NCBI GenBank assembly: GCA_038239485.1
Contig: JBBSET010000046.1
Location: forward strand, 1 to 31,220
Origin: DASQEH01 sp038239485
GTDB lineage: Bacteria > Actinomycetota > Actinomycetes > Propionibacteriales > Nocardioidaceae
DNA: 31,220 nucleotides
Direction of reading: 5' to 3'
The first letter of the stretch is position 1; each line of letters starts with the position of its first letter. Under the pieces are notes generated by a model that saw only the letters and a list, made by a program, of their open reading frames with translations, ran no database searches and was not told the origin of the DNA. This document shows positions 7,989 through 16,235 of this stretch, one piece after another. Made by a program: the position numbers and the translations under genes.

Positions 7989-8022
7989 CTCAAGGGGTCG
8001 CTTGAGACGTCATCCGATGACG
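7989..8022 (+). terminator. Tandem hairpins after sppA
   Basis: CTCAAG (7989-7994) pairs with CTTGAG (8001-8006), and CGTCAT (8008-8013) pairs with ATGACG (8017-8022). The second stem is followed by GTTTAT. The first stem begins eight bases after the sppA stop, so termination is the likely role. Confidence 0.5.
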
Positions 8023-8087
8023 GTTTATCAATCCCACTTCCGTCTGTTCGTTATAACCTGATCAAGACAACTGCGGGCAGGAAGAAA

Positions 8088-8119
8088 TGCCGGCCCCGAA
8101 TACCTCTGCGGGACCGGCA
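8088..8119. terminator. Bidirectional terminator between sppA and the ferritin-like gene
   Basis: TGCCGGCCCCG (8088-8098) pairs with CGGGACCGGCA (8109-8119) with one mismatch and a ten-base loop. On the minus strand the stem is followed by TTTCTTCC, about 20-50 bases past the stop of the ferritin-like gene. On the plus strand CATCCTTCTTT follows. Confidence 0.7.
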
Positions 8120-8139
8120 CATCCTTCTTTGGTCGTTTG

Positions 8140-9063
8140 TCAGCGACCGCTCGTGTTGATCGACCCATTGACACCGGCGGGGAAGAAGCCGCCCTTGGTG
8201 GCCTGGTTGGGCGTCAGGTAGACGACATTCAGAACACGGTCAGCCGTGCGGCTGTACGCGATGGAGTTGCTGTCCGTCGGGACCAGGTTCGCGTAGTGCT
8301 TCGTGCCGATGCCCTGGTCGTCGTTGGACGAGCCGTCGAGGCTGTCACGAGCGTCCGAGATCGCCTGTACCGGGGCGGTCAGGCCCTTGGCGTAGAGGTT
8401 GGTGCGGACGATGCCGGCGTGGTACGCCTCGACCGCGAGGATGCCGGCGGCAGCCCCTAGGTACGTCTTGTTGCTGATCAGCGGGGCAGCACCCTTGTAG
8501 GCGGTGACGCCGACGTCTTCGAAGATGAACGCAGCCAGCAGGAAGTTGTTCTCGTTGGCATACGGGTCGAAGGTCTGGTGAGGCCCGATCAGTCCCGCGG
8601 CCCGGGCCGCAGCCGTGAAGCTGTGCTTGATGTCGATCTCGGGACGGGCCACCTTCGCGGATCCCAGCGCGGCGCGCAGGAACTTGACGTGGGCGATCTC
8701 GTCGTTGGCGATCTCCTTGGCGTACCTCCGGACCGCCGGGGTGTCGAAGTCGACAGCCCGCCCACCGATGACGCCGCCGTGGTTTCCCTTGCCGGTCGTG
8801 TCGTGGTAGCTGAGCCCATGGCCGTAGACCGCGTTGGAGTAGAACTCCGCCTCGAGGTACTCGAGGTTCAGCGCGAAGTTCAGGATCGCGCCGTCGCTGG
8901 GGGCACCAGCGGCCACAGCGGCCCCGGTTCCCAGCCCGGTCAGCGCCGATGCGCCGACCACACCCATGCCAGCCACGCCGGCGGTGCGCAGGAAGTTGCG
9001 CCTGTCGGTGTCGTTCTCAGCGCTTCGCTCAATAAAGTTGCGGACAGTAGCTTTTCCGAACAT
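8140..9063 (-). CDS. Tat-exported ferritin-like domain protein
   Basis: This 307-aa protein starts at ATG 9063, with GGGAGA about eight bases upstream. A twin-arginine signal is clear: 'DRRNFLRTAG' (Arg21-Arg22), then a hydrophobic, Ala/Gly-rich stretch to about residue 53. The mature part matches the ferritin-like (Ferritin_2 / desiccation-related PCC13-62) family, with 'NLEYLEAEFYSNAVYG' (helix with Glu ligands) and 'EIANDEIAHVKFLRAAL' (EXXH-type helix). Folded export through Tat fits metal loading in the cytoplasm. In this family an exported role in stress or desiccation tolerance is suspected, but no enzymatic activity is established. The neighbouring UPF0182 gene lies 300 bases upstream on the same strand and is probably transcribed separately. 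Confidence 0.9.
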   Translation of the reverse strand: MFGKATVRNFIERSAENDTDRRNFLRTAGVAGMGVVGASALTGLGTGAAVAAGAPSDGAILNFALNLEYLEAEFYSNAVYGHGLSYHDTTGKGNHGGVIGGRAVDFDTPAVRRYAKEIANDEIAHVKFLRAALGSAKVARPEIDIKHSFTAAARAAGLIGPHQTFDPYANENNFLLAAFIFEDVGVTAYKGAAPLISNKTYLGAAAGILAVEAYHAGIVRTNLYAKGLTAPVQAISDARDSLDGSSNDDQGIGTKHYANLVPTDSNSIAYSRTADRVLNVVYLTPNQATKGGFFPAGVNGSINTSGR

Positions 9064-9363
9064 TCTTTTCTCCCAAGATCATGACAATATAAGAAACGGG
9101 CACAACACATCACGCCATGGGTATGAAAGGAAGCCTCGTTGGGCCCCTATGCGGCCGTAGGCCACCTCTGTACGTCGACGACTTCGACGCAATACCGAGA
9201 CGCTGCCTCTCCTATCCGAGACGATTAGCAGGTGAGGGCACACTACCTCTGGGGGAAGGCTTTGTCACGGAATGAGCAAGTATTCATCCGAACATTACGG
9301 CTGGTAATCCTGGCGCCACTCTGTGGTACGTATTCGGGCCTATTCCGGGTTCGGTATCGACCC
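9064..9363. other. Spacer between UPF0182 and the ferritin-like gene
   Basis: This 300-base gap holds the promoter region of the ferritin-like gene (TATATT at 9091-9086 on the minus strand, 22 bases before the ATG, then a GGGAGA ribosome site). A weak ATTAC/GTAAT stem lies near 9294-9308. I see no gene in it. A+T content near the promoter is higher than in surrounding coding DNA. Confidence 0.55.
9086..9091 (-). promoter_or_regulatory. -10 element of the ferritin-like gene
   Basis: TATATT on the minus strand gives a leader of roughly 15 bases with a ribosome site. No convincing -35 hexamer is visible. Confidence 0.45.
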
Positions 9364-12066
9364 CTAAGCGTTGCCGAGAGCTTCCTTCAACGCGGCGGCG
9401 AGCGTGGGCTTGAACGCCGGCGCCCCGTTCCCGTAGACCGCGATCACGTGTCGCAGGCTCGGGAACGCGTTGCCGCCTGTCGCCTGGGTGTAGACCGGCT
9501 CGACATACAGCATCTTTCCCCCGAGCGGGATGGTGAGCAGGTTGCCGAGCACCACCTTCGAGTTCCCGCCGCGCTGGAGTGTGAGCGCCTTGGAGATGGT
9601 GTTGGCGGACTCGATGTCGTTCTGGATCTGGGCCGGCGCCTCCACGGACTCACCCGCCGGCAGCTCCAGCAGGGTGAACTTCCCGTAGTCAGGTCCGGGC
9701 TGCGAGTCCACCGACAAGAAGGCGGCCAGGTTACGACGGTTCAGCGTCACCAACGGAGTCGACAGCGAGAACTGCGCCGCGCTGTAGCCGTCAGGCGACA
9801 TCGTCATGTAGACCGAGGCCTGTGTCGGGGCGTTCGAGCCGCGGTTAGGACGGGTCGAGTTCAGCTGGCTGGTGGCTGCGACCGTCGGGTCGGTGGGGAT
9901 CTTCCAGAAGTCGCTGCCGTTGTAGAAGTCGCTGGCACTGGAGACGTGGTAGCTGGTGAGGAGGCTGCGCTGCACATTGAACAGGTCCTGCGGGTAGCGA
10001 AGATGCGGTAGCAGAGCGGCCGGGATGGCGGATTCGGGCTGAACGAGCCCGGGGAAGGCGCTCTCCCAGGTCTGCAACAGAGGATCGGGCTGGGCGGCCT
10101 GGTTCCAGGCGTACAACGTCACCTGGCCGGTGTAGGCATCGACCGTCGCCTTCACGGAGTTCCGCATGTAGTTGACCGACGTATTGGCCTGGCTGACCGT
10201 CGCGCCACCTTGGCTGAGCGTGCTCGAGGTTGCGGAGCGAAGGTTGATCCGCTGGGAGTCCGGGTAGTTGTTCGATGTCGTGTACCCGTCGACCACCCAC
10301 AGGATGTGCCCGTCGACGACAGTCGGGTAGGTGTCCCCGTCGAGGGTGAGCCAGGGCGCGACCGCGGCCACGCGCGAGCGCGGGTTCCGCACGGTGAGCA
10401 GCTGCGAGGACTTGTTGATCTCGCTGGAGAACAGGATGCTCGCACTGTGCAGCTTGACGGCATACAGCAGCCGGTTGAACAAGGAGCCGATGGGCACGCC
10501 ACCACCGCCGGTGTAGGTGGTGTGCACCTGCCGAGCCGACCCGTTGGAGCTCGGATGGTCGAACTCCAGCTTCTTGGTGCTGCCCGGTGGCTGTCCGACG
10601 ATGGAGTACGGCGGTGACATCTGGCCGTAGTAGATCTGCGGCCGAGTGACCGCGATCTGGTTCTTCGGTGGCAGTCCGCCGTCGATGAAGTTGGGGATGC
10701 CGGTCTTGACGTTCAGCTTGTTGGTCGGCGCTGCCACCACGCCGTACCCGTGGGTGTAGACGAGGTGCGTGTTGGTCCAGGTCTTCCGCGAGATGCCGTT
10801 CAGGGTGAGCTCGCGCACCGCGATTGCGACGTCCTGCGAGGTGTTGCGGACCGGGTAGCGGTCGATGTCGAGAGTGGACTTGAAGCCGTAGTAGGCCTGC
10901 AGCTGCTGCTTCACGTTGAAGGTGGGCGACAGCCGGTTGGGGTCCAGGAGCCTGATCTGTGCGTTGCGCCGGGCCTGCGTCGCGAGCGCCGATCCGCGCA
11001 GCGGCTGGGACCCGTCATACGTCTTGGTCGTGATGTCGTTGTCGAGCCCGAAGGCGTCCAGGGTCCCGGCCTGGTTGCGCGCGATATAGGGAAGCTCGAG
11101 CTGCGACGCGCTCGGGCGCTCCCGGAACTGCTGGATGACCGCCGGCCAGGCGACCCCGATGACGAGCGCGCTGCCGGCCATCACGGCCAGCCCGACGACC
11201 ATCAGTCTCGTCGTCCGCAGGGCGACGTTGGTGAAGAGCACCGCTGCGCAGAGCACCGCGACGACGATGAGCACGATCTTGCCGGGCAGCACGGCGTGCA
11301 CGTCGGTGTAGGCGGGGCCGGTCACCGGCCCGCGGTTCGAGGTGGCGACCGCGAACCGGTCCAGCCAGTAGGCGCACGCCTTGAGGAGGAGGTAGATGCC
11401 GACCAGCAGCGAGACCTGTGCTTTCAGGGCCTTGGTCATCCGCGGCCCGGTCCCGCGCAGCCGCAGCGCGCCGTAGGCGTACGCGGCGACCAGCAAGGCG
11501 ACGAGGGCGGTCGCGACGATGCGGAAGAGGAACGTGAGCACCATCCGATGCAGCGGGTAGACGCTGACGAAATACGAGATGTCGCGATGGAACTGGGGGT
11601 CGGTCTGGTGCCACGACACAGCGTTTCGCCATAGCAGCCACGTCTGCCATCGACCGGCCGCGCGGTTTCCCATCGAGACGCCGAGATAGGCGACGATGAC
11701 CCCGAAGAGCCAGGTCCGCAGCCTCGGCTCGACACGCTTGAACCGGTGCCGCCACTTCTGCTTCACCGGATCCGGCTTGAACCGGGGCCGCGATCGGTGA
11801 AAGACGACCAAGGTCGCGGCGACTGCCGCCGCCATCAAGACACCGAAGAGAACGAACAGCAGCACCTGGGTCCAGAACGTGTGCGTGTAGACCGACTCCT
11901 GCTGGACCGAGCGGAACCAAAGCACGTTGGTGTAGACGGCAACGAACGCCCGAAGTGCGTACCCGATGACGAGGATGACCCCGGCGGCGATGAGGAGGAC
12001 GACACCCAGGCGCTTCAGCCGGGGGAAGCTGAGGTCTCGCGGGGACTCGGACCTCGACGTCGACAC
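9364..12066 (-). CDS. UPF0182 family integral membrane protein
   Basis: This is a 900-aa protein from GTG 12066, supported by TAGCGT 6 nt upstream. The first third carries about seven transmembrane helices. The N-terminal region 'LRAFVAVYTNVLWFRSVQQESVYTHTFW' shortened here to its key 'YTNVLWF.S' pattern is typical of UPF0182/COG1615 proteins of actinobacteria and cyanobacteria. A large extracytoplasmic domain follows, with family blocks 'PYIARNQ.GT..AFGL' near 335 and 'YGQMSPPYSIVG'. The chain stops directly after that domain, without the long acidic tail seen in some relatives. The function of the family is unknown. The gene is divergent from the YjbR gene, with 107 bases between starts. 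Confidence 0.93.
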   Translation of the reverse strand: MSTSRSESPRDLSFPRLKRLGVVLLIAAGVILVIGYALRAFVAVYTNVLWFRSVQQESVYTHTFWTQVLLFVLFGVLMAAAVAATLVVFHRSRPRFKPDPVKQKWRHRFKRVEPRLRTWLFGVIVAYLGVSMGNRAAGRWQTWLLWRNAVSWHQTDPQFHRDISYFVSVYPLHRMVLTFLFRIVATALVALLVAAYAYGALRLRGTGPRMTKALKAQVSLLVGIYLLLKACAYWLDRFAVATSNRGPVTGPAYTDVHAVLPGKIVLIVVAVLCAAVLFTNVALRTTRLMVVGLAVMAGSALVIGVAWPAVIQQFRERPSASQLELPYIARNQAGTLDAFGLDNDITTKTYDGSQPLRGSALATQARRNAQIRLLDPNRLSPTFNVKQQLQAYYGFKSTLDIDRYPVRNTSQDVAIAVRELTLNGISRKTWTNTHLVYTHGYGVVAAPTNKLNVKTGIPNFIDGGLPPKNQIAVTRPQIYYGQMSPPYSIVGQPPGSTKKLEFDHPSSNGSARQVHTTYTGGGGVPIGSLFNRLLYAVKLHSASILFSSEINKSSQLLTVRNPRSRVAAVAPWLTLDGDTYPTVVDGHILWVVDGYTTSNNYPDSQRINLRSATSSTLSQGGATVSQANTSVNYMRNSVKATVDAYTGQVTLYAWNQAAQPDPLLQTWESAFPGLVQPESAIPAALLPHLRYPQDLFNVQRSLLTSYHVSSASDFYNGSDFWKIPTDPTVAATSQLNSTRPNRGSNAPTQASVYMTMSPDGYSAAQFSLSTPLVTLNRRNLAAFLSVDSQPGPDYGKFTLLELPAGESVEAPAQIQNDIESANTISKALTLQRGGNSKVVLGNLLTIPLGGKMLYVEPVYTQATGGNAFPSLRHVIAVYGNGAPAFKPTLAAALKEALGNA

Positions 12067-12072
12067 CGCGCA

Positions 12073-12078
12073 ACGCTA
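12073..12078 (-). promoter_or_regulatory. Leaderless -10 element of the UPF0182 gene
   Basis: TAGCGT lies 6 nt before GTG 12066 on the minus strand. Confidence 0.5.
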
Positions 12079-12161
12079 TCAACGCCGCAGCCTCCGCCGC
12101 GGCTGCGGGGCGCTCCCGGGGTGGCGTGTTCGATCTGCGTCCGGCCAGTTCACCGCGGCCT

Positions 12162-12167
12162 TACGCT
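12162..12167 (+). promoter_or_regulatory. Leaderless -10 element of the YjbR gene
   Basis: TACGCT lies 6 nt before GTG 12174 and fixes that start against the open frame's ATG at 12126. Confidence 0.5.
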
Positions 12168-12173
12168 GCTGGT

Positions 12174-12599
12174 GTGTCGCAGAACGGTACGCAACGTGCC
12201 AGGGTCGAGGATGTCCACCTGCTGGCTCTCGGTATGCCCCATGTGACCGTCGACCACGGCGGCGGCGGCAACCCCGTGTACCAGGTCGGCGGCAAGTCGT
12301 TCATCTTCTTCCGCACCCCTCGACCCGATGCTGTCGACCCGCGGACCGGGGAGCGTTACACCGACGTGATCGTGTTCTGGGTTGGATCCGAAGCCGACAA
12401 GCAGGCCCTGGTGCAGGACGAGCGGTCCCCTTACTTCACCACGTCACACTTCGACGGTCACCTCTCGGTGCTCCTGCGAGCCAGCCGGGTCGGCGAGCTC
12501 ACGCTCGACGAGCTGGCGGAGCTCGTCCAGGACGCCTGGCTGTCGAGGGCCTCCGCGCGCAGGGCGACGGACTGGCTCAGCAGTCACCCCGTCCAGTAA
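12174..12599 (+). CDS. MmcQ/YjbR family protein
   Basis: This 141-aa cytoplasmic protein starts at GTG 12174. The open frame reaches back to 12126, but the family similarity begins near 'VEDVHLLALGMPHV'. The core 'GGGGNPVYQVGGKSFIFFR', the conserved 'FWVGSEADKQALVQ' segment and the C-terminal helix 'ELVQDAWLSRASARRA' match the MmcQ/YjbR (CyaY-like fold) family. Members are often called DNA-binding by fold analogy, but their molecular role is unsettled. It is divergent from UPF0182 and 62 bases ahead of the VOC-SnoaL gene, from which it is probably transcribed separately because that gene has its own -10 hexamer. Confidence 0.87.
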   Translation: MSQNGTQRARVEDVHLLALGMPHVTVDHGGGGNPVYQVGGKSFIFFRTPRPDAVDPRTGERYTDVIVFWVGSEADKQALVQDERSPYFTTSHFDGHLSVLLRASRVGELTLDELAELVQDAWLSRASARRATDWLSSHPVQ

Positions 12600-12648
12600 C
12601 CATTGGCGCCGGGGCGCGGCAGGATACTCATCGGCCCCGTCCAGGCGT

Positions 12649-12654
12649 TACCGT
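12649..12654 (+). promoter_or_regulatory. Leaderless -10 element of the VOC-SnoaL gene
   Basis: TACCGT lies 7 nt before ATG 12662. It overlaps the alternative GTG start at 12653 and so favours the ATG. Confidence 0.4.
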
Positions 12655-12661
12655 GACGGAG

Positions 12662-13402
12662 ATGATCGGCAGACTGCACCATGTCATCCTGGACTGCCCG
12701 GACCCCGCCGGTCTGGCTTCGTTCTATTGCGAGCTGCTCGGCCTCCCGGTCACCTACTCGTCCGAGGACTTCGTCGTGGTCGCCGCCGATGACCGGTCGA
12801 GCGGTGTCGCCTTCCAGCTGGCCCTCGGCCACCAGCCCCCGCTCTGGCCCGATCCCGCGTATCCTCAGCAGGCACACCTGGACGTGATGGTGGACGACAA
12901 GGCGGCAGCCGACCGCCGGGTCGTCGAGCTGGGGGCACGGCGGCTCGATGGCGGCGACCATGTCTACGCGGACCCTGCCGGCCACCCGTTCTGCCTGGTC
13001 GACCGGCCGGCGTGGGCCGCCCCGATCGGTTCGGCAACCGCCTCGCCGACCGCGACAGCAGCGGCGGCCGAGGCCTGGGTGGCGGCCTACCGCCGGGCCT
13101 GGGAATCCAACGACCCGGACGAGATCCGCTCCCTCTTCACCGACGACGCCGTCTACTCCGGTACTCCCCACGACCCCGACGCCTGGCGCGGCGCCGAGGC
13201 CATCGTCGCCGGCTGGCTCAGCCAGCAGGATGGGCGTGGCACGACGACCTTCGAGTCGACCCTGCTCGGAACGTCCGGCGACGTTGCGTTCGTCCAGGGC
13301 GTCAGTACGTATCCCGACACCTGCTACGACAACCTATGGGTCATCCGGCTGGCCGCCGACGGGCGGGCCCGGGAGTTCACCGAGTGGTTCGTCGAACGAT
13401 GA
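12662..13402 (+). CDS. VOC (glyoxalase-like) - SnoaL/NTF2-like fusion protein
   Basis: This 246-aa protein has two domains. Residues 1 to about 118 are a vicinal-oxygen-chelate domain: 'LHHVILDCPDPAGLASFYCELLGLPV' pattern at the start, 'AHLDVMVDD' in the middle and 'DPAGHPFCLV' at the end. After an Ala/Thr-rich linker (about 120-133), residues 134-246 form a SnoaL-like/NTF2-fold domain with 'WVAAYRRAWESNDPDEIRSLF', 'DDAVYSG' and 'GVSTYPDTCYDNLWVIRL'. Both domain types bind small molecules; the fusion suggests a catabolic or resistance enzyme of unknown substrate. GTG 12653 is an alternative start. The open frame upstream of it (to 11966) belongs to other genes. The 3' end overlaps the convergent OsmC gene by 26 bases. 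Confidence 0.85.
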   Translation: MIGRLHHVILDCPDPAGLASFYCELLGLPVTYSSEDFVVVAADDRSSGVAFQLALGHQPPLWPDPAYPQQAHLDVMVDDKAAADRRVVELGARRLDGGDHVYADPAGHPFCLVDRPAWAAPIGSATASPTATAAAAEAWVAAYRRAWESNDPDEIRSLFTDDAVYSGTPHDPDAWRGAEAIVAGWLSQQDGRGTTTFESTLLGTSGDVAFVQGVSTYPDTCYDNLWVIRLAADGRAREFTEWFVER

Positions 13403-13887
13403 AGCGCACCTCGGACCGCATGCTCTGGCTGACCACGCAGTAGCGCTCGGTCGAGCGGGCCAGCCGTTCCAGTGCCACGTCGTCGGCGTCGGTGTCCGCG
13501 TCGACGGTGACCACCACGTCCTGAACGCCGACCTGGACCGTCCGGTCGATGCCTAGCGTGCCGCGGGCGTCGAACATGCCGTCCGCGCGCAGACTGACCG
13601 AGCGCAGCTCCACCCCCATCGCCGTCGCCACGCTCCGCAGCGTCACACCGGCGCAACCCAGCAGCGCCTCCAGCAGCATGTCGCCCGAACAGGCGTCGCT
13701 CCCGTCGCCACCGGTGGCCGTGTGGAGACCCGCGCGAACCGGCCCCGCCCACCCGTCGACGGTGCACGTGATGCCCGGGTCGCGGAAAGTCGCCCTGCGC
13801 GTGCACCGCCGTGTGGGCGGCGGTGGGGTCGGAGCGATACCGCTCCCTCAGAGGTGCCTGGGAGTCCCTCAGGCTGGAGGCGTCCAT
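13377..13887 (-). pseudogene. OsmC-family peroxiredoxin gene, frameshifted
   Basis: Two frames together make one OsmC-like protein of about 169 aa. The first 34 codons (13887-13786) give 'LRDSQAPLRERYR.DP', the usual N-terminus of this OsmC subgroup. After one extra base at 13785 the next frame (13784-13377) gives 'RDPGITCTV', 'HTATGGDG', 'CSGDMLLEALLGCAGVT' and 'RYCVVSQS', including both conserved cysteines. Family members reduce organic hydroperoxides through these cysteines. As written, translation from 13887 runs into the wrong frame, and the second frame alone has only an internal ATG at 13679 that would drop the first cysteine. It could be a true pseudogene, an assembly error or, less likely, programmed frameshifting. 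The start is preceded by GATACT 5 nt upstream. Confidence 0.82.
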
Positions 13888-13941
13888 GGCTCAGTATCGG
13901 TCGCCCCGCGCGAAGTCGCCAGGGTCCTCGGCCGCGCTCTG

Positions 13942-13947
13942 TAGGGT
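13942..13947 (+). promoter_or_regulatory. -10 element of the alcohol dehydrogenase gene
   Basis: TAGGGT precedes a leader of about 35 bases that ends in a GAGGAA ribosome site before ATG 13990. Confidence 0.35.
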
Positions 13948-13989
13948 GGCACAGAGTCCGAGCAGCGACCCCCGTTTAGAGGAACCTGA

Positions 13990-15033
13990 ATGTCTGAGCA
14001 GTCCGCGCCCGAGAAGGCCACCCACCGTGCCATGCAGGTCGCGGAGGCAGGCTCCGACTTCGCCCTGGTCGACGTCGAGACTCAGGCCCCCCGCGTGAAC
14101 CAGGTCAGGGTCGCCGTCGAGGCGTGCGGCGTGTGCCACTCCGACGCGATGATCACCGCCGGCGTGATACCCGGCAGCTCGTTTCCCATCACGACCGGCC
14201 ACGAGATCGCGGGGCGTATCGACGCTGTCGGCGACGGCGTCACCGGCTGGGAGATTGGTGACCGGGTGGCCGTCGGCTGGTACGGCGGTAGCTGCGGGCA
14301 CTGCGACGCCTGCCGTGAGGGCGACGGGGTCAACTGCCCGGAGACCCAGATCCCCGGCGTCGCCTTCGCCGGAGGCTTCGCGGATTCGGTCGTCGTGCCC
14401 GCCGTCGCCTTGGCGCGGATCCCCGATGAGCTGACCGCGGTCGAGGCCGCGCCGCTCGCCTGCGCGGGAGTCACCGTCTACAACGCGCTCCGGCGAAGTT
14501 CGGCCAGGCCGGGCGACGTGGTAGCCATCCTGGGTCTCGGCGGACTCGGCCACCTCGGTGTCCAGTTCGCGGCTGCGATGGGCTTCAACACCGTCGCCAT
14601 CGCGCGCGGCCCCGAGAAGGCTGAGCTTGCCCACAGGCTCGGAACGGCGCAGTACATCGACAGCGTGGCTGAGGACGTCGCGGAGGCACTCCAGGCTCTC
14701 GGCGGCGCCAAGGTCGTGCTGTCCACCGTGACCAACAGCGACGCGATGTCGGCGACCATCGACGGGCTTGGTCGACGCGGGGAGCTGGTCATCGTGGGTG
14801 TCGACATGGACTCCCTGCAGGTCTCTCCGATGCAGCTGGTTGGCGGCGGCAAGCGGGTGTCCGGGCATCCGTCCGGGATCGCGGTCGACACGCAGGACAC
14901 GATGCGGTTCGCTGTGCTGAGTGGCGTGCGAGCCTGGACCGAAGAGGTGCCGCTCGAGGATGCCGACACGGCGTTCGAGGCGATGCTCAGCGGTAAGGCC
15001 CGCTTCCGGATGGTCCTCACGACCGGCAGGTAG
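13990..15033 (+). CDS. Zinc-dependent alcohol dehydrogenase (MDR superfamily)
   Basis: This 347-aa cytoplasmic NAD(P)-dependent dehydrogenase starts at ATG 13990, with GAGGAA eight bases upstream. The catalytic zinc site is complete: Cys49 in 'CGVCHSD' and His71-Glu72 in 'TGHEIAG'. The structural zinc cysteines Cys102, Cys105, Cys108 and Cys116 are all present. The Rossmann fold shows 'LGLGGLGHLGVQFA' near residue 180. Overall it resembles AdhP/cinnamyl-alcohol-type enzymes acting on aliphatic or aromatic alcohols and aldehydes; the exact substrate cannot be read. It is divergent from the frameshifted OsmC gene, and a nested hairpin sits on its stop codon. Confidence 0.93.
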   Translation: MSEQSAPEKATHRAMQVAEAGSDFALVDVETQAPRVNQVRVAVEACGVCHSDAMITAGVIPGSSFPITTGHEIAGRIDAVGDGVTGWEIGDRVAVGWYGGSCGHCDACREGDGVNCPETQIPGVAFAGGFADSVVVPAVALARIPDELTAVEAAPLACAGVTVYNALRRSSARPGDVVAILGLGGLGHLGVQFAAAMGFNTVAIARGPEKAELAHRLGTAQYIDSVAEDVAEALQALGGAKVVLSTVTNSDAMSATIDGLGRRGELVIVGVDMDSLQVSPMQLVGGGKRVSGHPSGIAVDTQDTMRFAVLSGVRAWTEEVPLEDADTAFEAMLSGKARFRMVLTTGR

Positions 15034-15055
15034 CCCCTGGCCCCGGCCAGCCTGC
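15026..15055 (+). terminator. Nested hairpin at the end of the dehydrogenase gene
   Basis: CTGGCC (15037-15042) pairs with GGCCAG (15045-15050), enclosed by GCAGG (15026-15030) and CCTGC (15051-15055). It lacks a T-run and starts inside the last codons of the gene, a GC-rich terminator type. Confidence 0.5.
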
Positions 15056-15200
15056 AAGTCGCGGTGCCACCAGTCGGCGATGCGTCCTGCGTAGGCGTGG
15101 AACCCCTGCTGTGATCGGATGCGCTGTCGTATCCAGACACGGGCGCGGCCCCGTGCGGGTCATCGGTCATCTGACCCGACCTCAACGCGGACCTGGCCGG

Positions 15201-15206
15201 TAGCCT
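15201..15206 (+). promoter_or_regulatory. -10 element of the PPOX/F420 gene
   Basis: TAGCCT lies about 30 bases before ATG 15236. A strong GAAGGAGAG ribosome site (15222-15230) lies between them. Confidence 0.4.
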
Positions 15207-15235
15207 GACGCCGGGGGGCCTGAAGGAGAGCGAGG

Positions 15236-15655
15236 ATGGACCGTCACACCGCACGCGAACTCGCGTCCTCCGCCCGGGTGGGGCGCTTGGCGACGGTCGC
15301 CGCCGACGGAATGCCACACATCGTTCCGGTGTGCTTCACCCTCGTGGGCGACGTCGTCTACAACGCGGTCGACCACAAGCCGAAGACCGATCGGCGGCTC
15401 CGCCGCATCACCAATGTGCTGGCGACCGGCGTCGCCTGCTTGCTCGTCGACGAGTACGACGACGCCGACTGGACTCACCTCTGGTGGGTCCGCCTCGATG
15501 GTCACGCCCGAGTAGTCGAGGTCGGGCCGGAGCGTACGAGCGCCGTTGACGCGCTGGTCGCCAAGTACCGGCAGTACACCGAGGTGGCGCCTGCGGATGA
15601 GGTGCTCGCGGTCGATGTGAGGCGCTACAGCGGCTGGTCCGCGGCTCACGCGTGA
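15236..15655 (+). CDS. PPOX-class, probably F420-dependent oxidoreductase (TIGR03668-like)
   Basis: This 139-aa split-barrel flavin/deazaflavin-fold protein starts at ATG 15236. The opening 'ARVGRLATVAADGMPHIVPVCFTL', here quoted only for its pattern 'GRLAT...DG.PH.VP', is the family signature. 'DHKPK' near residue 43 is the basic motif that contacts the F420 phosphate or polyglutamate tail in relatives. 'WWVRLDGHARVVE' and 'YTEVAPADEVLAVDVRRYSGW' complete the pattern. It would use reduced F420 to reduce an unknown small substrate. Cofactor use is inferred from the family and not from a decisive residue set. The gene stands alone with its own promoter. Confidence 0.85.
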   Translation: MDRHTARELASSARVGRLATVAADGMPHIVPVCFTLVGDVVYNAVDHKPKTDRRLRRITNVLATGVACLLVDEYDDADWTHLWWVRLDGHARVVEVGPERTSAVDALVAKYRQYTEVAPADEVLAVDVRRYSGWSAAHA

Positions 15656-15697
15656 CCCCTCAACACCGAACGGGCGCCAGGCTGGAGGCGTCCGGTC

Positions 15698-16090
15698 TCA
15701 GGTGCGCACGTCGTCGTACGACCCCGGCGGCGGCAGCTCCTGCACAGCCCACGAGTTGCCGTCCGGGTCGGAGAACGAGGTGAACGATCCCCAGGGAAGC
15801 ACCTCGACCTCCGACGCATCGACGCCTCGAGACACCAGATCCCTACGCGCCGCCTCGGCGTCGGGGACGACGACCTGGATGCCGGACTGCGTCCCTGGGG
15901 TCATGTCCGTGATGCCCTCACCGAAGGCGATCGAGCAGGCCGAGCCCGGCGGCGTGACCTGGACGAACCTGAGCTCGTCACTGACCCGGGCTTGCATGTC
16001 CAGGTGGAAGCCGACCTTGTCGACGTAGAACTCGATCGCCCTGTCGACGTCGGTCACCGGGATGAAAATGAGCTCGATCTTGCAGTCCAC
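15698..16090 (-). CDS. VOC family (glyoxalase-like) protein
   Basis: This 130-aa single-domain vicinal-oxygen-chelate protein starts at GTG 16090, with GGGAGA about six bases upstream. 'IELIFIPVTDVDRAIEFYVDKVGF' (pattern 'PV.DVDRA..FY...VGF') and 'SFTSFSDPDGNSWAVQE' bracket the two beta-alpha-beta modules. The His/Glu metal ligands of classical glyoxalase I are not clearly conserved at all positions, so a binding or resistance role is as likely as catalysis. No operon partner is apparent. Confidence 0.87.
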   Translation of the reverse strand: MDCKIELIFIPVTDVDRAIEFYVDKVGFHLDMQARVSDELRFVQVTPPGSACSIAFGEGITDMTPGTQSGIQVVVPDAEAARRDLVSRGVDASEVEVLPWGSFTSFSDPDGNSWAVQELPPPGSYDDVRT

Positions 16091-16235
16091 CGCTGTCTCC
16101 CATCTCTGGCTCGCACATTGCCGTGGGGCCGGCTGCCCGACGACATCACAGCCATCCTGGATCCCGCCTGACGTTCGCCGTCCCGCGATACGCGAGGACG
16201 AGTGTCGCAGGTGACGGGTTTCGATGGAAACCCGG

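Noticed and set aside
11966..12661. N-terminal extension of the VOC-SnoaL gene
   Set aside because: The frame is open back to 11966 but overlaps the YjbR and UPF0182 genes in other frames. Family similarity starts at the ATG 12662.
13780..13790. Programmed frameshift as the default reading of the OsmC gene
   Set aside because: No classic slippery site or downstream stimulatory structure stands out, and recoding is not known for this family. A mutation or sequence error is simpler, so it is listed as a broken gene.
13891..15057. A 388-codon minus-strand frame
   Set aside because: It is antisense to the zinc alcohol dehydrogenase, which has all eight zinc-site positions.
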